Assembly (NCBI GenBank): GCA_030589835.1
Contig: JAUUZS010000127.1
Coordinates: 1-9,260, forward strand
From: Cyclobacteriaceae bacterium
Lineage (GTDB): Bacteria; Bacteroidota; Bacteroidia; Cytophagales; Cyclobacteriaceae
Length of the DNA: 9,260 bases
Direction of reading: 5' to 3'
Under the pieces are notes generated by a model that searched no databases, was not told the origin of the DNA, and saw only the letters and a program-made list of their open reading frames with translations. A program made the position numbers and the translations under genes. Below are positions 1 to 7,308 of this stretch, in pieces. Numbering within the stretch: position 1 is the first letter of the stretch; each line of letters starts with the position of its first letter.

Positions 1-1
1 A

Positions 2-736
2 ATCAAAGTATGGGTTGATCCCGTGATTGGTCTGCGATCATATCATACCAGAAAGATGGCAAAATCCCTGGGCTTGGAAGGTGATGCATTTAAACAGGCC
101 CAAAAAATGTTTGTCAATCTATATAAATCTTATCAGGCAACAGATGCCTCTATTGCAGAAATCAATCCCCTTGTATTGACAGACCAGGGAAATATTCTTG
201 CTCTGGATGCCAAATTTAATTTTGATGACAATGCCCTTTATCGTCAGAAATCGGTATTCGAATATCGTGACCTTGATGAAGAAGACCCCATTGAAATTGA
301 AGCAGGTAAATTCGATCTGAACTACATCAAGCTTGATGGAAATGTTGGATGTATGGTGAATGGCGCTGGTCTGGCCATGGCTGCAATGGATATAATTAAA
401 CTTAAGGGAGGAGAACCGGCCAATTTTCTTGATGTAGGTGGCGGTGCCAGTGCCGAAACCGTGAAAAATGGTTTTCGCATTATTCTCTCTGATGAGAATG
501 TAAAAGCAGTATTAATAAATATTTTTGGTGGTATTGTCCGATGTGACAGGGTCGCAAATGGTGTTGTTCAGGCGGTTAAGGAACTGGGCCTGGATTCTCC
601 GATCGTTGTCCGTCTGGCAGGGACAAATGCAGAGGAAGCAAAAGTTATCTTAGATAACTCCGGACTTTCTGTCGTTTCGGCAGATTCAATGGAAGATGCT
701 GCCGAAAAAGTTGTGCAGCTGGCAAAGCAAGGTTAG
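2..736 (+). CDS. sucC: Succinyl-CoA synthetase beta subunit, C-terminal part (5' end outside window)
   Basis: The beta subunit of succinyl-CoA ligase couples succinyl-CoA hydrolysis to ADP or GDP phosphorylation, reversibly, in the cytoplasm as a complex with SucD. The frame is open from base 2, so the protein continues beyond the left edge; a GTG at 23 is an internal Val codon in the conserved VDPVIGL segment, not a start. About 244 residues are present, against roughly 390 for the family, so the first third or so is missing. Visible are the end of the ATP-grasp domain, with the EINPL motif (Asn codon at 164) and an Asp 14 residues later (codon at 206), matching the E. coli Mg-nucleotide ligands Asn199 and Asp213. 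The ligase domain follows, with NGAGLAM, LDVGGGA and FGGIVRCD. The stop lies 11 nt before sucD, whose ribosome binding site overlaps it. ATP versus GTP preference cannot be read from this piece. Confidence 0.97.
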   Translation: MKVWVDPVIGLRSYHTRKMAKSLGLEGDAFKQAQKMFVNLYKSYQATDASIAEINPLVLTDQGNILALDAKFNFDDNALYRQKSVFEYRDLDEEDPIEIEAGKFDLNYIKLDGNVGCMVNGAGLAMAAMDIIKLKGGEPANFLDVGGGASAETVKNGFRIILSDENVKAVLINIFGGIVRCDRVANGVVQAVKELGLDSPIVVRLAGTNAEEAKVILDNSGLSVVSADSMEDAAEKVVQLAKQG

Positions 737-747
737 GAGAAAAACAG

Positions 748-1626
748 ATGTCAATTTTAGTAAATAAGAATTCTCGAATTGTTGTTCAAGGCATTACAGG
801 TAGTGAAGGATCGTTTCACGCGGGTCAAATGATAGGCTATGGTACCAACGTTGTAGCGGGTGTAACTCCGGGCAAAGGTGGACAAAAGGCCTTAGATGGA
901 AAAGTGCCTGTATTTGATTCAGTTGAAGAAGCAAAAGCAGCATCGGATGCAAATGTTTCGATTATTTTTGTCCCGCCGGCTTTTGCCGCAGAAGCCATTT
1001 TGGAAGCAGCTGATGCTGGAATTGAATTGGTTGTCTGTATTAGTGAGGGCATACCGATAAATGATATGGTAAACGTGGCAAATTATTTAAAAGATAAAAA
1101 TACCCGTTTGATCGGCCCGAATTGTCCGGGTATCATAACCCCGGATGAAGCTAAAGTCGGAATTATGCCGGGCTTTATTACTTCCCCTGGAAGAATTGGC
1201 ATCATTTCTAAATCGGGTACATTAACTTATGAGGCGATCAGCCAATTAGGTAAGGTTGGATTGGGCCAATCGACAGCAATAGGAATTGGCGGTGATCCGA
1301 TTATAGGAACAACAATGATTGATCTATTGAAGTTGTTTGAAGATGATCCGGATACAGATGCCATAGTAATGATCGGCGAAATTGGCGGTCAAATGGAGAT
1401 AGAAGCCGCTCGCTATGCGAAAGACAATGTAACTAAACCGATTGTCGGATTCATCGCGGGTCAGACAGCCCCTCCAGGACGCAGAATGGGGCATGCCGGG
1501 GCAATTGTGTCCGGTGGAGATGACACTGCTGCAGCAAAAATGAAGGTAATGCGTGAAAACGGAATTACTGTTTGTGAGTCTCCTGCAGAAATAGGCCAGA
1601 CCATGAAAAAGGTTTTGAAAAAATAG
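748..1626 (+). CDS. sucD: Succinyl-CoA synthetase alpha subunit
   Basis: The alpha subunit binds CoA and carries the phosphohistidine intermediate of the succinyl-CoA + NDP + Pi to succinate + CoA + NTP reaction. It has 292 residues, the usual full length. The N-terminal CoA-binding Rossmann domain shows [10 protein letters not shown] (from residue 15) and GVTPGKGG. The middle has the GPNCPGII motif and SKSGTLTYE. The catalytic histidine is His249 in [10 protein letters not shown], equivalent to E. coli His246. The ATG at 748 is preceded by AGGAGA at 735-740, which overlaps the sucC stop, so the two subunits are expected to be co-translated in equal amounts. A strong hairpin terminator follows 43 nt after the stop. 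Nothing is truncated or unusual. Confidence 0.98.
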   Translation: MSILVNKNSRIVVQGITGSEGSFHAGQMIGYGTNVVAGVTPGKGGQKALDGKVPVFDSVEEAKAASDANVSIIFVPPAFAAEAILEAADAGIELVVCISEGIPINDMVNVANYLKDKNTRLIGPNCPGIITPDEAKVGIMPGFITSPGRIGIISKSGTLTYEAISQLGKVGLGQSTAIGIGGDPIIGTTMIDLLKLFEDDPDTDAIVMIGEIGGQMEIEAARYAKDNVTKPIVGFIAGQTAPPGRRMGHAGAIVSGGDDTAAAKMKVMRENGITVCESPAEIGQTMKKVLKK

Positions 1627-1669
1627 TGGCAAATTTGAATAGACTGTTATAAATTCTACTTAAATAAAT

Positions 1670-1695
1670 AGGTTCCTTTTAGAGGAACCTTTTTT
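1670..1695 (+). terminator. Rho-independent terminator after sucD
   Basis: A perfect 7-bp inverted repeat, AGGTTCC (1670-1676) and GGAACCT (1684-1690), can extend by one inner T-A pair, and the 3' arm runs straight into six T residues (1690-1695). An A-rich stretch precedes it. It lies 43 nt past the sucD stop and 30 nt before the korD start, separating sucCD from korDABC. The stem has only four G/C pairs, so some read-through into kor is plausible. Confidence 0.85.
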
Positions 1696-1724
1696 AAATT
1701 TAATATAGACAAAGAAGTGAGAAA

Positions 1725-2018
1725 ATGACAACTTCAGAAACACCTAGTATTCCCCCCCGTTTTATATTCGAAGGTCATCTGCTGCAAACTGATCAACTCC
1801 TGATTTACCGGACTTGGTGTAAAGCATGTGGTATTTGTATTAACATGTGCCCAACCAGTGTGTTGGCACCGGATGATGAAGGGAAAGTATTTATTCTTCG
1901 ACCCGATGATTGTACTTCATGCAAAATTTGTGAAATACATTGTCCCGATTTCGCCATAAATGTCGTTGGCCCAAGGCCAAAGAAAGAAAATGAAGAAGTA
2001 AAAGAAAAAACAAAATAG
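1725..2018 (+). CDS. korD: 2-oxoglutarate:ferredoxin oxidoreductase delta subunit (2x[4Fe-4S] ferredoxin-like)
   Basis: A small electron-transfer subunit that passes electrons between the KorB thiamine centre and external ferredoxin. Its 97 residues contain two CxxCxxCxxxCP clusters: Cys32, 35, 38, 42 and Cys63, 66, 69, 73, enough for two [4Fe-4S] centres. The region between them resembles KorD/VorD-type subunits. The last 15 residues are Lys/Glu-rich and probably disordered. The ATG at 1725 has a modest purine-rich leader (AAAGAAGTGAG) upstream. It begins the kor block, 17 nt before korA, in the D-A-B-C order common for four-subunit oxoacid oxidoreductases. Substrate is inferred from the neighbours: adjacent sucCD favours 2-oxoglutarate, but a branched-chain 2-oxoacid (Vor) role is not excluded by this subunit. 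Confidence 0.93.
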   Translation: MTTSETPSIPPRFIFEGHLLQTDQLLIYRTWCKACGICINMCPTSVLAPDDEGKVFILRPDDCTSCKICEIHCPDFAINVVGPRPKKENEEVKEKTK

Positions 2019-2035
2019 TCCGTGGAGATTCATAT

Positions 2036-3169
2036 ATGAATGGTAAAGTCCGCTTAATGCAAGGTAATGAAGCGTGCGCTGCTGGGGCAATTGCCGCAGG
2101 ATGTAACTTTTTTGCCGGATATCCTATAACCCCTTCAACAGAAATTGCAGAGATCCTCTCTGATGTGCTCCCCAGAAGACAGGGTGTTTTTATTCAAATG
2201 GAAGATGAAATTGCTTCAATCGGAGCTTTATTAGGGGCTTCCATAGCTGGAGCTAAGGCAATGACCGCAACTTCTGGTCCTGGCTTTAGCCTGATGCAGG
2301 AAGCACTTGGATTTGGAATAATGACTGAAACTCCAAGTGTTATCATTAATGTTCAAAGAGGTGGTCCAAGTACCGGACTCCCAACTAAAGTATCCCAGGC
2401 GGACACGATGCAGGCCCGTTGGGGAACTCACGGAGATCATGAGATTATCGCTTTAGCTCCTGATTCGGTAAAAGAATGTTACGAACTTACAATAAAGGCA
2501 TTCAATTTTGCCGAAAAGTATCAAACTCCAGTAATTCTATTATTGGATGAAGTACTGGGCCATATGCGCGAGAAAATTACAATTCCTGACCCTAAAGATG
2601 TTGTGGTTGAAGATCGAAAACCTCCAATGGTACCTCCGGAATGGTTTGCTCCTTTTGAAATTACAAACGATTTCATATCTCCTAAAGTCGGATTTGGGCA
2701 AGGCTATCGCTTTCACGTTACTGGTCTGACCCATAATGAAATGGGATTTCCAACAAGCGATATAAGAACAATAACCGATAAAATGGATAAATTGCAAAAC
2801 AAAATTATCCGCGCTATTGAAGATATTTGTGAAGTCGAATACTTTTTTGCAGATGATGCTAAATATCTCATGGTTGCCTACGGGACCGCAGCCAGAGCTG
2901 CTAAAGAAGCGGTTCTGCAAATGCGCAAAAACAGGAGAAAGAAAATAGGATTAATTCGTCTAAAAACAATCTGGCCTTTCCCTGATCACCTTTTGGAAAA
3001 GTATGTTAAGAAAGCAGATCATACTTTTGTAGTTGAGCTGAACCAGGGTCAGATCGTTAATGAAGTCCGGCGTTTGGGAAATATGGAAAAAATAAGTGGT
3101 ATAAATCGCTATGATGGTGAAATGATTACCCCGGCATTTATTGCCGGCCAAGTAAGGGGGGCCAAATAA
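2036..3169 (+). CDS. korA: 2-oxoglutarate:ferredoxin oxidoreductase alpha subunit
   Basis: This subunit carries the pyrimidine-binding half of the thiamine pyrophosphate (TPP) site, plus the transketolase C-terminal-like domain, of the enzyme that interconverts 2-oxoglutarate + CoA and succinyl-CoA + CO2 with ferredoxin. It has 377 residues, typical of separate KorA chains. Motifs in order: GYPITPSTEI (28-37), the MEDE helix with the conserved Glu (55-58), TSGPGFSLM (79-87) and RGGPSTGLPT (108-117), all hallmarks of the pyruvate/2-oxoacid:ferredoxin oxidoreductase alpha family. The C-terminal domain (about 265-360) contains RLKTIWPFP and FVVELNQGQ. GGAG at 2024-2027 sits 8 nt before the ATG. 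The stop overlaps the korB start by one base (TAATG). The substrate assignment rests on sucCD adjacency. Confidence 0.95.
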   Translation: MNGKVRLMQGNEACAAGAIAAGCNFFAGYPITPSTEIAEILSDVLPRRQGVFIQMEDEIASIGALLGASIAGAKAMTATSGPGFSLMQEALGFGIMTETPSVIINVQRGGPSTGLPTKVSQADTMQARWGTHGDHEIIALAPDSVKECYELTIKAFNFAEKYQTPVILLLDEVLGHMREKITIPDPKDVVVEDRKPPMVPPEWFAPFEITNDFISPKVGFGQGYRFHVTGLTHNEMGFPTSDIRTITDKMDKLQNKIIRAIEDICEVEYFFADDAKYLMVAYGTAARAAKEAVLQMRKNRRKKIGLIRLKTIWPFPDHLLEKYVKKADHTFVVELNQGQIVNEVRRLGNMEKISGINRYDGEMITPAFIAGQVRGAK

Positions 3170-4068
3170 TGGGACAACCTCTGATTTTTAAATACCTCCG
3201 TCAAAAAAAAGGATTCCCCCATGTGTGGTGTCCGGGGTGCGGACATGGTATAATTCTCGGCTCAATTATCCGGGCAATTGATAAACTTGAACTTCCTAAA
3301 GATGACATCGCCCTAATTAGTGGGATCGGTTGTTCCAGTCGTATCGGAGTTTATGTCGATTTTAATACATTGCATACTCTCCATGGCCGGGCTATTCCTT
3401 TTGCTACCGGTGTTAAATTGGCAAATCCAAAATTGAAAGTGATCGTAGTTACCGGAGATGGCGATGCTCTTGCCATAGGTGGTAATCATTTCATTCATGC
3501 AGCCAGGCGGAATATGGATATGACGGTCATTTTGATGAATAATAATATTTATGGAATGACAGGGGGACAGGTTTCCCCAACTACTCCTTTTAACGATAGA
3601 GGTTCAACAGCAAAACATGGGAATCCGGAAGATCCTTTCGATATTGCCCAGCTGGCAATTACCGCTGGTGCTTCATTCGTGGGTGTTTCTACAGCTTACC
3701 ATGTTCAGCAAATGGATAAAATAATGGAAGAAGCCATTTCCCGGAAAGGCTTCAGTTTTGTCGAAGCTTATTCGCAATGTCCCACTTACGAGGGAAAATG
3801 GAACCGCAGAGGTGATGCAACTGAAATGCTGAAAAAATATAAAAATGACTCTATACCTGTGGCCAGGGCGCAAAAAATGGAACCGGAAGAATTGACAGGT
3901 AAAATCACTACTGGAGTGCTATGGCGGACTGATAAACCTGGTTTTGTAGAACGATATCAAAATATTGTTAATCGTTTTAATCCGGAATTATTAAATGTAA
4001 AAGATAAAATTGTCAGCTCAACAAAAGAAAAAAAGAAATCCGGCACCAAAGAGGAGGTTGCTAAATAA
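3169..4068 (+). CDS. korB: 2-oxoglutarate:ferredoxin oxidoreductase beta subunit (TPP-binding)
   Basis: The TPP-diphosphate-binding catalytic partner of KorA. It has 299 residues. CPGCGHG (21-27) and a further Cys at 55 and Cys204 fit the cysteine set that holds the [4Fe-4S] cluster in KorB-type subunits. The TPP/Mg motif runs from GDGD (96-99) to NNN (124-126) with YGMTGGQ after it. The SQCPT element (202-206) is also family-typical. After about residue 280 the protein ends in a Lys/Glu-rich tail that looks disordered. The ATG shares its A with the last base of the korA stop; AAGGGGG at 3154-3160 serves as ribosome binding site, so expression is probably coupled to korA. The same TAATG junction links it to korC. 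Confidence 0.96.
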   Translation: MGQPLIFKYLRQKKGFPHVWCPGCGHGIILGSIIRAIDKLELPKDDIALISGIGCSSRIGVYVDFNTLHTLHGRAIPFATGVKLANPKLKVIVVTGDGDALAIGGNHFIHAARRNMDMTVILMNNNIYGMTGGQVSPTTPFNDRGSTAKHGNPEDPFDIAQLAITAGASFVGVSTAYHVQQMDKIMEEAISRKGFSFVEAYSQCPTYEGKWNRRGDATEMLKKYKNDSIPVARAQKMEPEELTGKITTGVLWRTDKPGFVERYQNIVNRFNPELLNVKDKIVSSTKEKKKSGTKEEVAK

Positions 4069-4628
4069 TGGATCAAAATAATCAGAGTGATCGGATTGAG
4101 GTTCGTTTTAGCGGTTCCGGGGGACAAGGAATGATTACTGCAGGCATTATTCTTGCGGATGCTGCAGCCATTTATTGTGGAAAAAATGCGGTCCAGAGTC
4201 AATCTTATGGTCCGGAAGCCAGAGGAGGAGCGAGCAGAGCAGATGTGATCATTTCTTCAGGCGATATCATGTATCCTAAAACGACCTCACTCAATTATCT
4301 AATCGCACTGACCCAGGAATCATGTGATAGTTATGCCCGGCATTTAATGGACGGCGGGTTGTTGCTAGCTGATATGGATGCTGTGAAACATATACCTCCT
4401 GTTCATCATATCAGCTTACCGCTAGTAACCACAGCGCGGGATAAAGTTGGTAAAATATTGACTTTGAATATTGTAACTCTTGGAGCATTGGTAGGTATTA
4501 CTGAACTTGTTAAATATGATTCAATTGAAAAAGCCGTCAAAAAAAGAGTTCCCAAGGGTACCGAAAAAATGAATCTGAAAGCTTTAAAACTTGGTTATGA
4601 AATGGGCAAAGAATATTCTTTGTCATAG
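4068..4628 (+). CDS. korC: 2-oxoglutarate:ferredoxin oxidoreductase gamma subunit
   Basis: The gamma subunit of the four-part oxidoreductase, the domain that contacts CoA and completes the complex. Its 186 residues match the usual length. Signature motifs are SGSGGQGMITAG (15-26) and SYGPEARGGASRADV (46-60), both characteristic of the pyruvate/ketoisovalerate oxidoreductase gamma family. A strong ribosome binding site, GAGGAGG at 4051-4057, lies inside the end of korB, and the ATG overlaps the korB stop by one base. The gene closes the kor block; ndk follows after 51 nt with no hairpin seen in between, so ndk is probably on the same transcript. Confidence 0.95.
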   Translation: MDQNNQSDRIEVRFSGSGGQGMITAGIILADAAAIYCGKNAVQSQSYGPEARGGASRADVIISSGDIMYPKTTSLNYLIALTQESCDSYARHLMDGGLLLADMDAVKHIPPVHHISLPLVTTARDKVGKILTLNIVTLGALVGITELVKYDSIEKAVKKRVPKGTEKMNLKALKLGYEMGKEYSLS

Positions 4629-4670
4629 CTATTAAACCAATTTGAAAAGCCATACATTATTTATACTGGC

Positions 4671-4675
4671 GGAGG
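4671..4675 (+). promoter_or_regulatory. Ribosome binding site fixing the TTG start of ndk
   Basis: GGAGG lies 4 nt before the TTG at 4680. No in-frame ATG is available at this end of the gene, and the conserved N-terminus of nucleoside diphosphate kinase (MERTF..IKPDAV) begins exactly at the TTG, so this site decides a non-ATG start. Confidence 0.85.
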
Positions 4676-4679
4676 AAAA

Positions 4680-5093
4680 TTGGAGCGCACTTTTACAATT
4701 ATCAAACCGGATGCTGTTGAAGAAAAAAATATTGGTGAAATAGTTGCCGATATTGAAAAAGCGGGTTTTGCTATCCTTGGCATGAAAATGAGCCGCATAA
4801 GCAGGGACCAGGCAGAGTCGTTTTACGCCATTCATAAAGGTAAAGTCTTCTTCAATGAATTGATGGATTATATAACCAGGTCAAAAGTGGTGGTGATGGC
4901 TCTGGAAAAAAATAATGCCATTTCTGATTTTAGAAAATTGATAGGGGCCACGAATCCGGATGATGCCGAACCCGGTACGATTAGAAAAAAGTATGCAAAA
5001 TCAATTCAGGAGAATGCCGTTCACGGCTCTGATAGTGTAGAAAATGGGATTTTGGAAGTCGGATTTTTCTTCTCCGAAAGTGAACTTATTTAG
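4680..5093 (+). CDS. ndk: Nucleoside diphosphate kinase (TTG start)
   Basis: Transfers the gamma phosphate between nucleoside triphosphates and diphosphates through a phosphohistidine, keeping GTP and other NTPs in balance with ATP. It has 137 residues, the usual length. It begins with the IKPDAV motif (8-13), has GATNPDDAEPGTIR (89-102), and carries the active-site histidine at His115 in NAVHGSDS. Start is TTG, supported by GGAGG at 4671-4675 and by the family N-terminus. Placement next to sucCD and kor makes sense because succinyl-CoA synthetase can yield GTP or ATP, and ndk interconverts them. A weak hairpin with a T-tract lies about 17 nt after the stop. Confidence 0.97.
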   Translation: MERTFTIIKPDAVEEKNIGEIVADIEKAGFAILGMKMSRISRDQAESFYAIHKGKVFFNELMDYITRSKVVVMALEKNNAISDFRKLIGATNPDDAEPGTIRKKYAKSIQENAVHGSDSVENGILEVGFFFSESELI

Positions 5094-5109
5094 GAAAAAC
5101 TTATCGAGG

Positions 5110-5134
5110 AAAGCACTTGAAAACAGTGTTTTTT
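5110..5134 (+). terminator. Possible weak terminator after ndk
   Basis: AAAGCACT (5110-5117) can pair with AGTGTTTT (5125-5132), including one G-T pair, around a 7-nt loop, and the sequence continues in an uninterrupted run of six T (5129-5134). The core is only CACT/AGTG, so the structure is weak, and the T-run takes part in the outer stem. The 71-nt gap between ndk and the next gene makes a transcription boundary here reasonable but unproven. Confidence 0.35.
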
Positions 5135-5164
5135 GTTTATATACCATAATAGATGGAGTAGCGC

Positions 5165-6088
5165 ATGTCTGACGAAACAATAATGGATATTGAAATCCTC
5201 GATCGTGAAATGGAATTGGAAGATGACTCTGATGATACCCTGAAAAATGTAGCTGTAGTAGGAGCCGGGATTATGGGACAGGGTATTTCTATACTTGCCG
5301 CCTCAAAAGGTTTGGATGTAATTCTTATTGAAACATCAAAAGCAGAAGCAGAACGCAGTTTAAAGGAAATGGAAGCATATATAGATAGCGAGATCGCCAG
5401 ATGGACAATGACTGCGTCCGAGAAAAAGGCAATTCTCGCCAGGGTACAGGTATCATGGGATATGGAAGATGCACAATATTCCGATATTGTTATTGAAGCT
5501 GTTTCTGAAAATTTCGAAGTGAAATCCAGAGTACTTAAGAAGCTTGATAAAGTTTGTCCGGAAAAAACCATCTTTGTCACAAATACTTCAGCGTTAAGCA
5601 TATCTTTACTTGCCTCAGAGACAGAACGTCCTGAAAAAATAATCGGAATGCATTTTCTGAACCCAGTTCCCAAAATTCCCTTAGTAGAAATTGTCAGAGC
5701 GAGAAAAACTTCCGATGATACTTTTAAAATAGTTGAAGAATTTGCCCGCACGCTGGATAAAAGAGCTGTAGAAGTCTATGAATATCCGGGCTATGTAACA
5801 ACCCGGCTGATTGTACCCCTTCTCAATGAGGCAATGCATGTTGTTATGGAGGGAATTGCTTCTCCTCATGGTGTTGATATTGCTATGAGGCTTGGATATA
5901 ACTTTCAGATCGGTCCACTTGCCCTTGCAGACCAAATTGGATTAGATGAACTATTGGCGTGGATGGAAACTCTGTTCAGAGAATTGGGAGATGATAAATA
6001 TCGACCTTGCCCGCTGCTGAGGAAAATGGTTAGAGATGGTAAATTGGGTAGAAAAACTGGAGAAGGTTTTTTTAATTACAAGAAGTAA
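5165..6088 (+). CDS. hbd: 3-hydroxyacyl-CoA (3-hydroxybutyryl-CoA) dehydrogenase
   Basis: Oxidises 3-hydroxyacyl-CoA to 3-oxoacyl-CoA with NAD(P)+, or the reverse, as in beta-oxidation or butyrate-type fermentation. It has 307 residues, somewhat longer than the usual 280-290. The NAD Rossmann domain starts with VVGAGIMGQG (GxGxxG at 33-38). By comparison with human HADH, the catalytic set is Ser142 in NTS, His163 in GMHFLNPVP and Glu175; the position of human Asn208 is Thr213 in PGYVTTR. The C-terminal domain (about 207-307) ends with the typical GRKTGEGFFNY. Residues 2-24 form an acidic leader with 12 Asp/Glu and one basic residue, absent in most homologues I know. The ATG at 5165 is supported by GGAG at 5155-5158; later in-frame ATGs at 5183 and 5210 would shorten the leader. 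AckA follows after 11 nt, so the two are probably co-transcribed. Chain-length preference cannot be read from sequence. Confidence 0.92.
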   Translation: MSDETIMDIEILDREMELEDDSDDTLKNVAVVGAGIMGQGISILAASKGLDVILIETSKAEAERSLKEMEAYIDSEIARWTMTASEKKAILARVQVSWDMEDAQYSDIVIEAVSENFEVKSRVLKKLDKVCPEKTIFVTNTSALSISLLASETERPEKIIGMHFLNPVPKIPLVEIVRARKTSDDTFKIVEEFARTLDKRAVEVYEYPGYVTTRLIVPLLNEAMHVVMEGIASPHGVDIAMRLGYNFQIGPLALADQIGLDELLAWMETLFRELGDDKYRPCPLLRKMVRDGKLGRKTGEGFFNYKK

Positions 6089-6099
6089 TGGGGTATTAA

Positions 6100-7308
6100 A
6101 TGAAGGTATTAGTATTAAATGCTGGAAGTTCTTCCGTAAAATATCAGTTTTATAATACAGAAAGTAATGAGGCACTTGCAAAGGGTGTCGTTGAAAGAAT
6201 AGGCATGGCCGGCGCTATCCTTACTCATGTTGTACCCGGTAAATCTCCCATCAAACTGACTGGCGAAATTCTTGATCACCAAATGGCCATTGAGTATGTG
6301 CTTAGCATTTTGTTGTCAAAAAATCATGGAGTCATTAAAAATAGAAAAGAAATTGATGCTGTGGGCCATAGGGTCGTGCATGGAGGTGAGGCTTTTAGTG
6401 GATCTGTTAGGATTAATGACGAAGTAATTGACGAAATGACGCGATGCATAGATTTTGCTCCATTACATAATCCTCCAAATTTAAAAGGCATAAGCGCGGC
6501 TATGAAATTACTTCCAGATGCACCCCAGGTGGGAGTTTTTGATACTGCATTTCATCAGACAATGCCCGAATATGCTTATATTTATGGAATACCCTATGAG
6601 CTTTATAAGAGACACGGGATTCGTAGATATGGGTTTCATGGTACCTCTCACAGGTACGTTTCCAGGCGCTGCGCAAAATTAATGAAAAAAGATCCTAAAG
6701 ATCTGAAAGTAATTACTCTTCATTTGGGTAATGGTGCCAGCGGTTGTGCAATAGATAAAGGAATTTCTGTTGATACATCAATGGGATTTACCCCGTTGGA
6801 AGGTTTTTTAATGGGTACAAGAACCGGAGATTTAGATCCGGCCATTCTTTTACATGTCATGGCAAAAGAGGAATTGACAACTCACGAGATGAATACAATG
6901 CTTAATAAGCATTCTGGACTTCTTGGAATATCCGGACTTGGTTCTGATGCGAGGGAGATAGAAGAAAATATTAATGAGAATGACAGGGCAAAGCTTGCTG
7001 CAGAAGTATTTACATATAGAATCAAAAAATATATAGGTTCTTATACTGCAGTTATGAACGGAGTTGATGCAGTTGTTTTTACGGGGGGAATTGGTGAGAA
7101 TTCCTCAGTTTTCAGAAAGATGATCTTATCGGATCTATCGTATCTGGGAATTGAAATCGACGATGAGAAAAACAATGTTCGGTCAGAAGAACAAATGATA
7201 TCGAGTGATTCATCAAAAGTGCAAGTTTGGGTTGTTCCGACAAATGAAGAACTGGTAATTGCCAAAGATACACATACAATTGTAGAAAAGAATCTCCTCA
7301 AATTATAA
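6100..7308 (+). CDS. ackA: Acetate kinase
   Basis: Interconverts acetyl phosphate + ADP and acetate + ATP, giving ATP during acetate formation or activating acetate. It has 402 residues, full length. The residues known to matter in the Methanosarcina thermophila enzyme appear at the same numbers: Asn7 (LNAGSSS), Arg91 (GHRVVHGG), Asp148 (FDTAFHQT), His180 (GFHGTSHRY), Arg241 (GTRTGDLDP) and Glu384 (TNEEL). HLGNGAS (208-214) and TGGIGENS (328-335) complete the ASKHA-fold phosphate-binding set. The ATG lies 11 nt after the upstream dehydrogenase, with GGGG at 6090-6093 as a plausible ribosome binding site. No phosphotransacetylase gene is in the window; the acetyl phosphate partner must be encoded elsewhere. 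Confidence 0.98.
   Translation: MKVLVLNAGSSSVKYQFYNTESNEALAKGVVERIGMAGAILTHVVPGKSPIKLTGEILDHQMAIEYVLSILLSKNHGVIKNRKEIDAVGHRVVHGGEAFSGSVRINDEVIDEMTRCIDFAPLHNPPNLKGISAAMKLLPDAPQVGVFDTAFHQTMPEYAYIYGIPYELYKRHGIRRYGFHGTSHRYVSRRCAKLMKKDPKDLKVITLHLGNGASGCAIDKGISVDTSMGFTPLEGFLMGTRTGDLDPAILLHVMAKEELTTHEMNTMLNKHSGLLGISGLGSDAREIEENINENDRAKLAAEVFTYRIKKYIGSYTAVMNGVDAVVFTGGIGENSSVFRKMILSDLSYLGIEIDDEKNNVRSEEQMISSDSSKVQVWVVPTNEELVIAKDTHTIVEKNLLKL

Noticed and set aside
23..25. GTG at 23 as the start of a short succinyl-CoA synthetase beta protein
   Set aside because: The frame stays open to the window edge and the upstream residues (KVWVDP) continue the family sequence, so the gene is simply cut by the window.
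1678..1706. Promoter-like TTTAGA, 17 nt, TAATAT before korD
   Set aside because: Each hexamer matches only four of six, the -35 lies inside the sucD terminator hairpin, and the leader would be about 12 nt. AT-rich sequence gives such matches by chance.
2547..2729. Small forward open frame inside korA
   Set aside because: It overlaps korA in another frame, has no ribosome binding site or domain, and korA is intact across the region.
5137..5751. Long reverse-strand open frame of about 200 codons opposite the dehydrogenase gene
   Set aside because: It is very rich in Ser and Ile with no recognisable domain, and lies opposite a gene with clear family motifs; it is a shadow of that coding sequence.
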